This document shows, one piece after another, positions 46,525 through 52,656 of a DNA stretch of 52,656 nt. The notes under the pieces were generated by a model that was given only the letters and a program-made list of their open reading frames with translations, was not told the DNA's origin and did not search any database. The translations under genes and the position numbers were made by a program. Each line of letters begins with the position of its first letter. Positions within the stretch are counted from its first letter, which is position 1. The DNA is from Mycobacterium sp. UM_CSW. Lineage in GTDB: Bacteria; Actinomycetota; Actinomycetes; Mycobacteriales; Mycobacteriaceae. The stretch is from contig NZ_AUWQ01000039.1 in NCBI RefSeq assembly GCF_000455205.1, forward strand, positions 1-52,656. The letters run 5' to 3'.

Positions 46525-47078
46525 CCACCGCGGCGTATGCCGGCGTCGAGGATCCCCGGCCGCTGCCGACGCCGTGGTACCAACAACGCAGGGACGCCAT
46601 CACCCTCGCGGTGCTGCCCGACCGCCGGTATCGGCACGCCTTGCAGCCGGGCTGCTCGACCGGGACGCTGACCGCCCAGCTGGCCGCGCGGTGTGATCGC
46701 GTGACCGCGATGGATGTGGCCGATGCGGCGCTGCGCAGCGCGGACGCGCGGCTGCGCCGGGCGGGCAGCCGGGATCGGGTGACGCTGTACCGATCGCCCC
46801 GGGACGCGCCGTGGCCGCCCGGGCCCTTCGACCTGCTGATGCTCAGCGAGGTCGCCTGCGGCTTGGAGGCCGACACGCTGGCCGCGGTGTTGTCCCGCGA
46901 ATGCCCGCGGCTGCGGCCGGGGGCGAAAGTCGTTGCCGCACACTGGCGCCACCCCGTGGCGGACCACCCCCTCACCGGCGACGCGGCCCACGCCGTCATC
47001 GCGGAGACGCCCGGGCTGACGTCCGTCGCCCGCTACGGGGACCGCGATGTCGTCATCGAGGTGTTCGAACACCGGTGA
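46521..47078 (+). CDS. NodS-like SAM-dependent methyltransferase
   Basis: 185 residues from GTG 46521 (GTGA overlap with the deacetylase). Opening PWYQQRRDAITLAVLPDRRY and motif I ALQPGCSTGTLTAQLA, then PPGPFDLLMLSEVACGL. This pattern is NodS-like; rhizobial NodS N-methylates a de-N-acetylated glucosamine. The coupling to a PIG-L deacetylase fits such chemistry. Substrate inferred only. Confidence 0.87.
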   Translation: MTTAAYAGVEDPRPLPTPWYQQRRDAITLAVLPDRRYRHALQPGCSTGTLTAQLAARCDRVTAMDVADAALRSADARLRRAGSRDRVTLYRSPRDAPWPPGPFDLLMLSEVACGLEADTLAAVLSRECPRLRPGAKVVAAHWRHPVADHPLTGDAAHAVIAETPGLTSVARYGDRDVVIEVFEHR

Positions 47079-47109
47079 CGGCGGCCCGGGAGTGGGTATC
47101 GAAGAGGGT

Positions 47110-47874
47110 ATGCGCGTAGCGACCTTCAACATCCTGCACGGCCGCACCGTCGGAAACGGGGTGGATCCGGCGCGGCTGCGGGACTGCGTGCGCCGCCTGA
47201 ATCCCGACATCCTCGGGTTGCAGGAGGTCGACTGCGATCAGCCGCGGTCCGATCGCGCCGACCTCACCGCGGTCGCCGCGGACGCCATGGGCGCCGTGGA
47301 GCATCGGTTCGTTGCCGCGATCTCCGGCACGCCGGGCGCGACCTGGATGGCCGCTACGGGCAAGGAACAACCCGGCACGGCGGCCTACGGGATCGCGCTG
47401 CTGTCCCGGTATCCCGTGGCCAGCTGGCAGGTGGTGCGATTGCCCCGTATTCCCATGCGGTTTCCCATGTATCTGCCCGGACCGAACCGGGTGATGGTCG
47501 TCGACGAGGAACCGCGCGCCGCCGTCATCGCGCAGCTGCACACCCCGTGGGGCGGCCTCACGGTGGCCAACACGCATCTATCGTTCGTGCCCGGCTGGAA
47601 TCGGCGCCAGCTGCGCCGCCTGATCCACGACCTGCGCGGCTTCCCGGGGCCGCGGCTTCTCACCGGTGACCTCAACATGACGCCCGACGCGGTGCGCCGC
47701 TGGTCGGGCATGCGGCCCCTGGCCGCGGCCGCAACCTTTCCCGCCCAAGCCCCCAACCGGCAGCTCGACCACATCCTGACCGACGACCCCGGCCTGCGCG
47801 GCGGCGCCGTTCAGTCCGAAGTGATGCCGATCTCCGATCACCGGCCGCTGGTGGTCGACCTGGAGCACGCCTGA
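47110..47874 (+). CDS. Endonuclease/exonuclease/phosphatase (EEP) family protein
   Basis: 254 residues, cytoplasmic. EEP motifs: MRVATFNILHGRT, ILGLQEVDCDQPRSDRA, ANTHLSFVPG, LLTGDLNMTPD, and the final SDHRPLVVDLEHA. The catalytic Asn, Glu and Asp/His residues are present. Members hydrolyse phosphodiesters of nucleic acid, lipid or small molecules. ATG 47110 is 31 bases after the methyltransferase stop. A GGGTAT at 47094-47099 with a poor -35 could be a weak internal promoter. Confidence 0.87.
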   Translation: MRVATFNILHGRTVGNGVDPARLRDCVRRLNPDILGLQEVDCDQPRSDRADLTAVAADAMGAVEHRFVAAISGTPGATWMAATGKEQPGTAAYGIALLSRYPVASWQVVRLPRIPMRFPMYLPGPNRVMVVDEEPRAAVIAQLHTPWGGLTVANTHLSFVPGWNRRQLRRLIHDLRGFPGPRLLTGDLNMTPDAVRRWSGMRPLAAAATFPAQAPNRQLDHILTDDPGLRGGAVQSEVMPISDHRPLVVDLEHA

Positions 47875-47878
47875 GCGC

Positions 47879-48154
47879 TCAGGCCCAGCCCATCGCGTCG
47901 AGGCGCCGCTGGACCCGGTCGACGTCGTCCGGCGCGGGCAGCTCGTCGGTGACCCGGAGGATCTCCGCCCCGACGTCGGCGTCGTCGATCGGACGGCGCC
48001 CGGTGAGGGCGGTCGCGATGGTGGTGACCTCGTCGTCGCACACTCGCCGCGGCAAGAGCGCCAGCACCGGCGCGTAGCCGAGGGCCGGCGCGCCGCTAGG
48101 GTAACCGGCGCGCAGAAACGCGATGATGCTCGACACCGTGTCGCGTAAGACCAT
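47879..48154 (-). CDS. DUF3349 family small protein
   Basis: 91 residues: VSSIIAFLRAGYPSGAPALG, LLPRRVCDDEVTTIATAL, ILRVTDELPAPDDVDRVQ. This matches the mycobacterial DUF3349 fold (Rv0543c-like), with the late motif DELP-PDDV-RV. Start ATG 48154 with GGAGG nearby; the open frame extends to 48577 but only as a shadow of other genes. Function unknown. Its stop is four bases from the EEP gene's stop. Confidence 0.88.
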   Translation of the reverse strand: MVLRDTVSSIIAFLRAGYPSGAPALGYAPVLALLPRRVCDDEVTTIATALTGRRPIDDADVGAEILRVTDELPAPDDVDRVQRRLDAMGWA

Positions 48155-48194
48155 CCCTAACCTCCAGCCGCCACGCCGGGCGGTCTTGCCAGGA

Positions 48195-48219
48195 ATAACC
48201 CGTCGTTTCCGTTTGAAAC
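48195..48219 (-). promoter_or_regulatory. SigF-like promoter of the DUF3349 gene
   Basis: On the minus strand GTTT (48216-48219), 15-base spacer, GGTTAT (48195-48200). Five of six -10 positions match GGGTAT. The -10 is 40 bases from the ATG. Confidence 0.4.
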
Positions 48220-48223
48220 CCAA

Positions 48224-48254
48224 GGGGCCCGGTCCGACTGCCGGACCGGGCCCC
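48224..48254 (-). terminator. Intrinsic-type hairpin after the CsbD-like gene
   Basis: A perfect 13-base-pair stem (GGGGCCCGGTCCG / CGGACCGGGCCCC) with a five-base loop at 48237-48241, 12 bases after the CsbD-like stop. No long U tract, as is usual for mycobacterial I-shaped terminators. It separates the CsbD-like gene from the DUF3349 promoter. Confidence 0.8.
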
Positions 48255-48266
48255 AGTGGAGATGGC

Positions 48267-48503
48267 TTACTGGTTTTCCTTCTGGCGCTCTTCGGCGGCC
48301 TGGGCGCCCGCGCGCGCCGACTCGGCTTCGGCTTCCTTCTTGCCCGCGTCGCGCTGGGCGTCGGCCTTGTCCTGCTGAGCCTGTCCCTCTTCGACGAGGT
48401 CGTCGCGACCGGTGACGGTTCCGCCAACCTCCTTGACCTTGCCCTTGACGCCTTCGACGGTGCCCTTGACGGCCTCTTGTGGTCCGCTCTTCTGATCGCC
48501 CAT
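48267..48503 (-). CDS. CsbD-like small stress protein (microaggregate-binding-protein type)
   Basis: 78 residues, highly charged and helical: EAVKGTVEGVKGKVKEVGGT, VTGRDDLVEEGQAQQDKADA and an Ala/Glu/Lys tail. CsbD-family proteins rise under general stress in several bacteria; the mycobacterial version is often named microaggregate-binding protein. ATG 48503 has GAGGGAGG seven bases upstream. Terminator follows at 48224-48254; a SigF-like promoter precedes. Confidence 0.88.
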   Translation of the reverse strand: MGDQKSGPQEAVKGTVEGVKGKVKEVGGTVTGRDDLVEEGQAQQDKADAQRDAGKKEAEAESARAGAQAAEERQKENQ

Positions 48504-48550
48504 TGGTCGACCTCCCTCTCGGTGGTTACGTCTTGATTCGCATCTACCGG

Positions 48551-48575
48551 CTTCCCGCCCGGCGCAGGGCCAAAC
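48551..48575 (-). promoter_or_regulatory. SigF-like promoter of the CsbD-like gene
   Basis: On the minus strand GTTT (48572-48575), 15-base spacer, GGGAAG (48551-48556). Four of six -10 positions match. Divergent from the element at 48623-48647, with 47 bases between them. Confidence 0.4.
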
Positions 48576-48622
48576 ACCCTCGCCCGGTTGCGGGCCGAGG
48601 GTTTCGCTGTGCGGACTCGTTC

Positions 48623-48647
48623 GTTTGAAAGCGGTAATTCCGGGTAG
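48623..48647 (+). promoter_or_regulatory. SigF-like promoter of the NmrA-like gene
   Basis: GTTT (48623-48626), 15-base spacer, GGGTAG (48642-48647), 25 bases before the GTG at 48673. Five of six -10 positions match. Confidence 0.55.
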
Positions 48648-48672
48648 TTACTGCCCCCGACTGCTCAAGGGG

Positions 48673-49515
48673 GTGGAGTCACTGAGCACCATCGCTGTCA
48701 TAGGGGCGACCGGCACGGCCGGGTCCCGCGTCGTCGCCCGGCTGAAGGCCCGCGAGGTCGAGGTCGTCGAGATCTCCCGCGCTCACGGCGTCGACGTCAT
48801 CTCGGGGCGGGGGTTGTTCCAGGCACTGGCGGGGGTCGACGTCGTCATCGACGTCTCCAACCCGATGCCCGCCGACGGGGGGTCGAACATCACCCAGACG
48901 GTGGCCACCGCAACCCGCAACGTCGTGGGAGCGTGCGCCGCCCGCGATGTGCAGCGGCTGGTGGTGTTGACGGTCGCCGGAATCGAAGATCCCTCATTCG
49001 ACGGGTTTCCGTATTACGAGGCCAAACGCGCCGCCAAGGAGCTCGCGCTCGACGGTCCGGTGCCGGTGACCCTGGTGAAGTCCACCCAGTGGTACGAGTT
49101 CGCCACCAACCCCGTCGCGGTGAGTTCCCGCGACGGGGAGGTGGTCGTCCAGGACTGGCTGATCCAACCCATCGCCGTCGACACCGTCGCCGACGTGCTG
49201 GTCGAGGCGGCCCTGGCGCAGACGCATCGCCCACGCACGATCGCCGGCCCGCAGGCCGTCCGCCTGCCCGAACTGACGTCGAAACTGCTCGACCGGCGCG
49301 GCGACAAGCGCCGCGTGCGCGCCGTCCCGCCCGCGCTCGGTGCGCTCGCCACCGGCGCGCTGTTGGCGTCCGACGGCGCCATCGTCGTCGGCCCCGACCT
49401 CGACACGTGGCTGCACTCCCTTTCATCCCCTGGCGCGGACGGCGAGTCGGCCGCGGACGGCGGTGATCCACCGACGGTGCTGCGAACGCGGGATCTCTCC
49501 CCCACCAGCCGTTAG
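48673..49515 (+). CDS. NmrA-like NAD(P)-binding protein
   Basis: 280 residues from GTG 48673 (an upstream TTG at 48625 overlaps the promoter). Rossmann motif STIAVIGATGTAGSRVVARL, then VDVVIDVSNPMPADGG, VGACAARDVQRLVVLTVAGI and YYEAKRAAKELAL. Atypical SDR/NmrA family: may bind NAD(P) as a redox sensor or act as an oxidoreductase or epimerase. The C-terminus ends in a hydrophilic tail of about 30 residues. Under a SigF-like promoter. Confidence 0.85.
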   Translation: MESLSTIAVIGATGTAGSRVVARLKAREVEVVEISRAHGVDVISGRGLFQALAGVDVVIDVSNPMPADGGSNITQTVATATRNVVGACAARDVQRLVVLTVAGIEDPSFDGFPYYEAKRAAKELALDGPVPVTLVKSTQWYEFATNPVAVSSRDGEVVVQDWLIQPIAVDTVADVLVEAALAQTHRPRTIAGPQAVRLPELTSKLLDRRGDKRRVRAVPPALGALATGALLASDGAIVVGPDLDTWLHSLSSPGADGESAADGGDPPTVLRTRDLSPTSR

Positions 49516-49785
49516 GCCCCGCGTGCAAGGTCACGGTTGCGTCACGATCGGTGTCACGATTGGTTAAGAACCGGGCCCGTTCTCTAAGAATTCTCATCAT
49601 TGGCGGTCGTATTTATTTGCTCACTTAGCGAAAATGTGGCTCATGGGGCGATCGGGCCGCGCGTGGTTCGCGATGTTCTGTTTCGGCGAACGCGGTCCCT
49701 TTTGGCTTCCGCTACCTTGGTTTTCGAGGATCGGGAGCCTCTCTGAGAGAAATCAATTGATCAATTTCGAAGGACAAGACTGATC
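49516..49785 (+). other. Leader region before the haemophore-like gene
   Basis: 270 bases without a gene, more AT-rich toward the end than its surroundings. Three GTCACGGT/GTCACGAT boxes at 49530, 49541 and 49553, spaced 11-12 bases. An imperfect dyad AGAACCGGGCCCGTTCT follows near 49567-49583. Just before the ATG, overlapping palindromes ATCAATTGAT (49752-49761) and AATTGATCAATT (49755-49766). The boxes look like regulator sites, but no regulator can be named. Confidence 0.5.
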
Positions 49786-50184
49786 ATGAAAAACAGCAGT
49801 ATCGTCGCGCGCCGGCGAGTTGCCGGCATCAGCGCGGGCTTCCTGCTCGGGGGATTGACTGTCGGCATCATCGGCGCCCCGTCCGCGGCCGCAGCGCCCG
49901 ATTGCAGCCCCGGCGGTGTGAACGCCACCGTGTCGTCGGTCCAGGGCGCGGCGGAGCAGTACCTGGCCGCCCACCCGGACGCCAACCAGGTGGTAACGGC
50001 CGCCTACGGCCAGCCGCGACCGGAGGCCGAGTCGAACCTGCGCGGCTACTTCACCTCGCATCCGCAGCAGTACTACGACCTGCGCGGCATCCTGGCGCCG
50101 ATCGGCGACACGGAGCGGCAGTGCAACGTCAAGGCGCTGCCGCCATTCCTGGAGTCGGCCTACCAGGAGTTCATGGCCGGCTGA
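49786..50184 (+). CDS. Secreted haemophore / haem-binding family protein
   Basis: 132 residues with a signal peptide (VARRRVAGISAGFLLGGLTV) cut after PSAAAA. The mature part of about 95 residues has one cysteine pair (DCSPGG and RQCNV) and the helical pattern VSSVQGAAEQYLAAHPDANQ, RGYFTSHPQQYYDLRGILAP of the mycobacterial Rv0203-like haemophore family. These secreted proteins bind haem for iron uptake. No IdeR box is seen upstream. A strong terminator follows. Confidence 0.87.
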   Translation: MKNSSIVARRRVAGISAGFLLGGLTVGIIGAPSAAAAPDCSPGGVNATVSSVQGAAEQYLAAHPDANQVVTAAYGQPRPEAESNLRGYFTSHPQQYYDLRGILAPIGDTERQCNVKALPPFLESAYQEFMAG

Positions 50185-50197
50185 CCCCCGCCGAGAG

Positions 50198-50229
50198 ACG
50201 ACCCGCCACAACGCCGTGGCGGGTCGTTT
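50198..50229 (+). terminator. Terminator after the haemophore-like gene
   Basis: A perfect 12-base-pair stem ACGACCCGCCAC / GTGGCGGGTCGT, six-base loop, then TTTC. The right arm at 50216-50227 overlaps the -35 of the following SigF-like promoter. Confidence 0.85.
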
Positions 50230-50251
50230 CGCGTGCACCGCCGGCGGGTAT
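50226..50251 (+). promoter_or_regulatory. SigF-like promoter of the topoisomerase IB gene
   Basis: GTTT (50226-50229), 16-base spacer, GGGTAT (50246-50251), an exact match to the consensus. It leaves a leader of about 35-40 bases with GGAGG before the ATG at 50296. Confidence 0.65.
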
Positions 50252-50295
50252 TGAGCGGGTACTTGTGCAGTCAGCCAACGGGACTGGAGGCAACC

Positions 50296-51351
50296 ATGCG
50301 GCTGCGTCGCAGCGATCTGGCCAAGCCGGGGATCGCACGCAAACGACGGGGCAAGGGCTTCGCCTACTACGACCCCGAGGGCAACCAGCTGTCCGACCCG
50401 GACACCCTGGCACGCATCAAGGACCTTGTCATCCCGCCCGCATGGAAGAAGGTGTGGATTTCGCCGGATCCCAAGGGCCACATTCAGGCCGTCGGCACGG
50501 ACGCTGCCGGGCGCCGGCAGTACCTCTATCACACGGCCTGGCAGCAGGAGCGGGCCGAGGAGAAGTTCGACCGCGTGCTGGAACTGTCGGTGCAGTTGCC
50601 GCTGTGGCGGGCGCGCATCGCCAAAGACCTGACGCGCCGTGGCTTGACGCGCGAGCGGGTGCTGGCGGTCGCGCTGCGCCTGCTCGACCGTGGCTACTTC
50701 CGCGCCGGCGGTGAGCAATACGCCGAGGAGCACGAGTCCTACGGATTGGCCACCCTGCTGTGCAGCCACGTGACAGTGCGCCGCCACGCGGTCGCATTCG
50801 ACTTCCCCGCCAAGAGCGGGGTGCGGCGCACGGTGGAAATCGAGGACGCCGAAATCCTTCGCGCGGTGCGCGCCCTGGTCCGCCGCCCGCAGCGCACCGA
50901 CCGACTGCTGGTGTGCCGTACCGGATCCGGATGGGTCGACATCCGCTCCGACGACCTCAACGCCCGGTTCAAGGAGATGGTGGGCGACCAGTACACCGTC
51001 AAGGACCTGCGCACCTGGCACGGCACGGTGCTGGCGGCGGCTGCCTTCGCCGACGCGGACCCGCCCGTGTCGCAGCGCGTGATCAAGCGCGTTGAGTCCG
51101 CGGTCATGAAGGAGGTCGCCGAGGAACTCGGCAACACCCCCGCGGTGGCTCGCGGATCCTATGTCGACCCGCGCGTCGTCAGCGGCTACGAGCAGGGCCT
51201 GACGATCCAGACGGCGGTGCGCCGAGCCGAACGCGCCCGTCGACCCGAGGCCAAACAGGAAATCCTGGAGAAGGCGACCCGCATGCTCATACGACGAGTT
51301 GCCAAGGGCCACAGCACATCCGGAGCATCACAGCTGCCCAAAACCGCGTGA
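50296..51351 (+). CDS. DNA topoisomerase IB (bacterial, poxvirus-type)
   Basis: 351 residues. It relaxes supercoils through a 3'-phosphotyrosine. Nucleophile Tyr289 in NTPAVARGSYVDPRVV; other active-site residues Arg136 (YFRAGGEQYAEEHESYG), Lys173, Arg239 and His242 in KDLRTWHGTVLAAA. Start ATG 50296 after GGAGG, not the GTG at 50233, which lies within the promoter. Bacterial IB enzymes are accessory; M. tuberculosis lacks one as far as I recall. The SigF-like promoter suggests stress-time expression. Confidence 0.94.
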   Translation: MRLRRSDLAKPGIARKRRGKGFAYYDPEGNQLSDPDTLARIKDLVIPPAWKKVWISPDPKGHIQAVGTDAAGRRQYLYHTAWQQERAEEKFDRVLELSVQLPLWRARIAKDLTRRGLTRERVLAVALRLLDRGYFRAGGEQYAEEHESYGLATLLCSHVTVRRHAVAFDFPAKSGVRRTVEIEDAEILRAVRALVRRPQRTDRLLVCRTGSGWVDIRSDDLNARFKEMVGDQYTVKDLRTWHGTVLAAAAFADADPPVSQRVIKRVESAVMKEVAEELGNTPAVARGSYVDPRVVSGYEQGLTIQTAVRRAERARRPEAKQEILEKATRMLIRRVAKGHSTSGASQLPKTA

Positions 51352-51667
51352 TCCGACGCGTCGCGGCGGCCGACGCGGTCATATCCAGATTGCGAAGTGT
51401 TTCTCGCGCGACGAGCTGGGCGGCCGCCAAACGTGCCAGGACAACCGGGGGGCGCTGGCCGCGCGCATGCGACCGATGCCACTGACATTTCGCACAATGG
51501 ACGGCGGCGGGATGCGCCGCGACACCCGGTCCGTCGTCCGTTCGCTTGAACGTGGTTGCACGGGAATATAACTGGCGCACGAATGCGCTGAGTGACGCGC
51601 TCCCCGAGGGAGGAGACGGCGGCAGAAACGTCGTTTATGTAATGACCTATAGGGTATTTCGCTCGCC
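51352..51667 (+). other. Intergenic region between topoisomerase IB and glycosyltransferase genes
   Basis: 316 bases. Two short frames (51299-51571 plus and 51287-51580 minus) overlap the topoisomerase gene and have no ribosome site or family signature, so I see no gene. The only clear element is the SigF-like promoter at its end. Confidence 0.6.
51633..51657 (+). promoter_or_regulatory. SigF-like promoter of the terminal glycosyltransferase gene
   Basis: GTTT (51633-51636), 15-base spacer, GGGTAT (51652-51657), an exact match. The ATG at 51668 follows ten bases later, so the transcript is nearly leaderless. Confidence 0.65.
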
Positions 51668-52656
51668 ATGCTCGATTCAGGCTCCGCGAAGAACGTGCTG
51701 CTGTGGCACGTCCATGGGTCGTGGACACAAGCGTTCGTCGCGGGCCGCCACCGGTATTTGATTCCGGTGGCCGACGACCGCGGCGCCGACGGGATCGGGC
51801 TGGCCGGGCGAAAGTGGCCCAACGCGCGCGAGATCGCGCTCGGCGAACTGGCAGGCCAGCACATCGATCTGGTGGTGTTGCAGCGTCCGCACGAGGCCGC
51901 GCTGGTGGCCCGGTGGGCGGGACGCCGCGCCGGCACCGACGTGCCCGCGGTGTACGTCGAGCACAATGCCCCGCGCCCGTTCGCCGAGCGCAGCCGGCAT
52001 CTTGTCGCGGACCGCGGCGACATCCCGCTGGTTCACGTCACCGATTTCAACCGGCTGATGTGGGACAACGGCCGGGCGCCGACGCGGGTGATCGATCACG
52101 GCATGGCCGATCCGGGCCCGCGCTACACCGGCGACGTGCCGAGGGCGGCCACGATGATCAACGAGCCACAGCGGCGCGGGCGCACCGTGGGGGCCGACCT
52201 GCTCGAACCGTTGTCGGCATACGCGCCGACCGACGTGTGGGGCATCGGCACGGAGTCGCTGTACGAGAACCGTGGCGGCGTCACCGGGCGCGGTGACGTT
52301 TCGGCCCCGCAGCTGTGGGACCAGATCGCCCGGCGCCGTGTGTACCTGCACACTGCCCGCTGGACGTCGTTGGGACTCTCGCTCATCGAGGCGATGTTCC
52401 TCGGGATGCCGGTGGTCGCCGTGGGCACGACGATGGCGCCCCTGGTGGTGCCCGGCGAGGCGGGCGTCGTCGCCGCCGACGTCACCACCCTGGGCGGCGG
52501 ACTGCGGGATTTCATGAACGACCACGCGGCCGCGGTGGCCGCCGGGAAAGCGGCGCGCGAATTCGCCACCGCCCGCTTCGGGCTGGACCGGTTTCTCGCC
52601 GAATGGGACGAAGTGATCGCCGAACAGTGCAGTGAATTCAGAAGGAATCTCAATGA
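51668..52656 (+). CDS. Glycosyltransferase (GT-B), cut by window end
   Basis: About 329 residues are visible with no stop. N-terminal VLLWHVHGSWTQAFVAG, then VVLQRPHEAALVARWAG, VPAVYVEHNAPRPFAE; the C-terminal half has LLEPLSAYAPTDVWGIG, YLHTARWTSLGLSLIEAMFL and GMPVVAVGTTMAP, the acidic EA pair of GT4-type enzymes. The acceptor is unknown. The sequence ends in CAATGA, an ATGA that may start an overlapping gene downstream. Together with the PIG-L/NodS-like genes upstream it could serve one glycoconjugate pathway, but it lies in a different transcription unit. Confidence 0.87.
   Translation, partial: MLDSGSAKNVLLWHVHGSWTQAFVAGRHRYLIPVADDRGADGIGLAGRKWPNAREIALGELAGQHIDLVVLQRPHEAALVARWAGRRAGTDVPAVYVEHNAPRPFAERSRHLVADRGDIPLVHVTDFNRLMWDNGRAPTRVIDHGMADPGPRYTGDVPRAATMINEPQRRGRTVGADLLEPLSAYAPTDVWGIGTESLYENRGGVTGRGDVSAPQLWDQIARRRVYLHTARWTSLGLSLIEAMFLGMPVVAVGTTMAPLVVPGEAGVVAADVTTLGGGLRDFMNDHAAAVAAGKAAREFATARFGLDRFLAEWDEVIAEQCSEFRRNLN

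Noticed and set aside
47074-47099. SigF-like promoter before the EEP gene
   Set aside because: The -10 GGGTAT is good, but the only -35 candidate is GGTG at 16 bases and it lies in the end of the upstream gene; not counted among the nine.
48155-48577. Upstream extension of the DUF3349 frame
   Set aside because: It crosses the CsbD-like gene and its terminator in another frame; the ATG at 48154 with GGAGG gives the normal family length.
51287-51580. Short frames on both strands after topoisomerase IB
   Set aside because: They overlap its 3' end, have no ribosome site and no recognisable domain.

Overview
The window is a GC-rich actinobacterial chromosome segment, almost certainly from a slow-growing Mycobacterium. 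Gene order follows a block I recall from M. tuberculosis (nuoG-nuoN, the Rv3162c-Rv3166c block with moxR3, then Rv3167c-Rv3171c). Other pointers are a yrbE/mce operon, a 13E12-family HNH gene, many GTG starts and widespread ATGA/GTGA stop-start overlaps. The species cannot be fixed from the sequence alone; a relative of the M. avium complex is plausible.

Layout. (1) 2-8703, plus strand: the 3' end of nuoG followed by nuoH, I, J, K, L, M and N, the membrane arm of respiratory complex I. (2) 8716-12827, minus strand: a tightly overlapping MoxR ATPase / DUF58 / membrane-protein operon. (3) 13160-22872, plus strand: a complete yrbEA-yrbEB-mceABCDEF-mam operon with a trailing secreted-protein gene, lying between the Rv3166c-like and Rv3167c-like genes, with a CRP-like site in front of it. 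(4) 22877-25361: a small secreted protein, a 13E12/DUF222-HNH gene behind a LexA-like box and two perfect DnaA-box sequences, and a methyltransferase. (5) 25348-32495: SDR and TetR genes divergent from an APH-like/Rv3169-like pair, an LLM oxidoreductase, AofH-like amine oxidase and Hpx-like hydrolase. (6) 32645-36716: an exported flavin amine oxidase, an SRPBCC protein, an AraC regulator and a GT4 glycosyltransferase. (7) 36879-41419: a frameshifted CheB, a CheR-PAS-coiled-coil-PAS protein, a STAS-HATPase protein and an intact CheB with a zinc ribbon. (8) 41517-52656: KatE catalase, a DUF7218-like basic protein, a nucleotidyltransferase, an acyl-CoA-dehydrogenase-like/PIG-L/NodS-like/EEP-nuclease run, DUF3349 and CsbD-like stress proteins, an NmrA-like protein, a haemophore, topoisomerase IB and a glycosyltransferase cut by the window end.

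The most striking pattern is in 36.7-52.7 kb. Many gene starts there are preceded by a GTTT/GGTT-N15-16-GGGTAT-like element, which matches the mycobacterial SigF promoter. I found nine by eye, of which three have a perfect -10. They sit before the GT4 gene, cheB, katE, the nucleotidyltransferase, DUF3349, the CsbD-like gene, the NmrA-like gene, topoisomerase IB and the last glycosyltransferase. Together with the catalase, the CsbD-like protein, a STAS/anti-sigma-like protein and CheB/CheR enzymes in a genus without flagella, this suggests a general-stress island. Its chemotaxis-like enzymes probably feed a partner-switching signalling path rather than motility. That reading is an inference from motifs and gene content.
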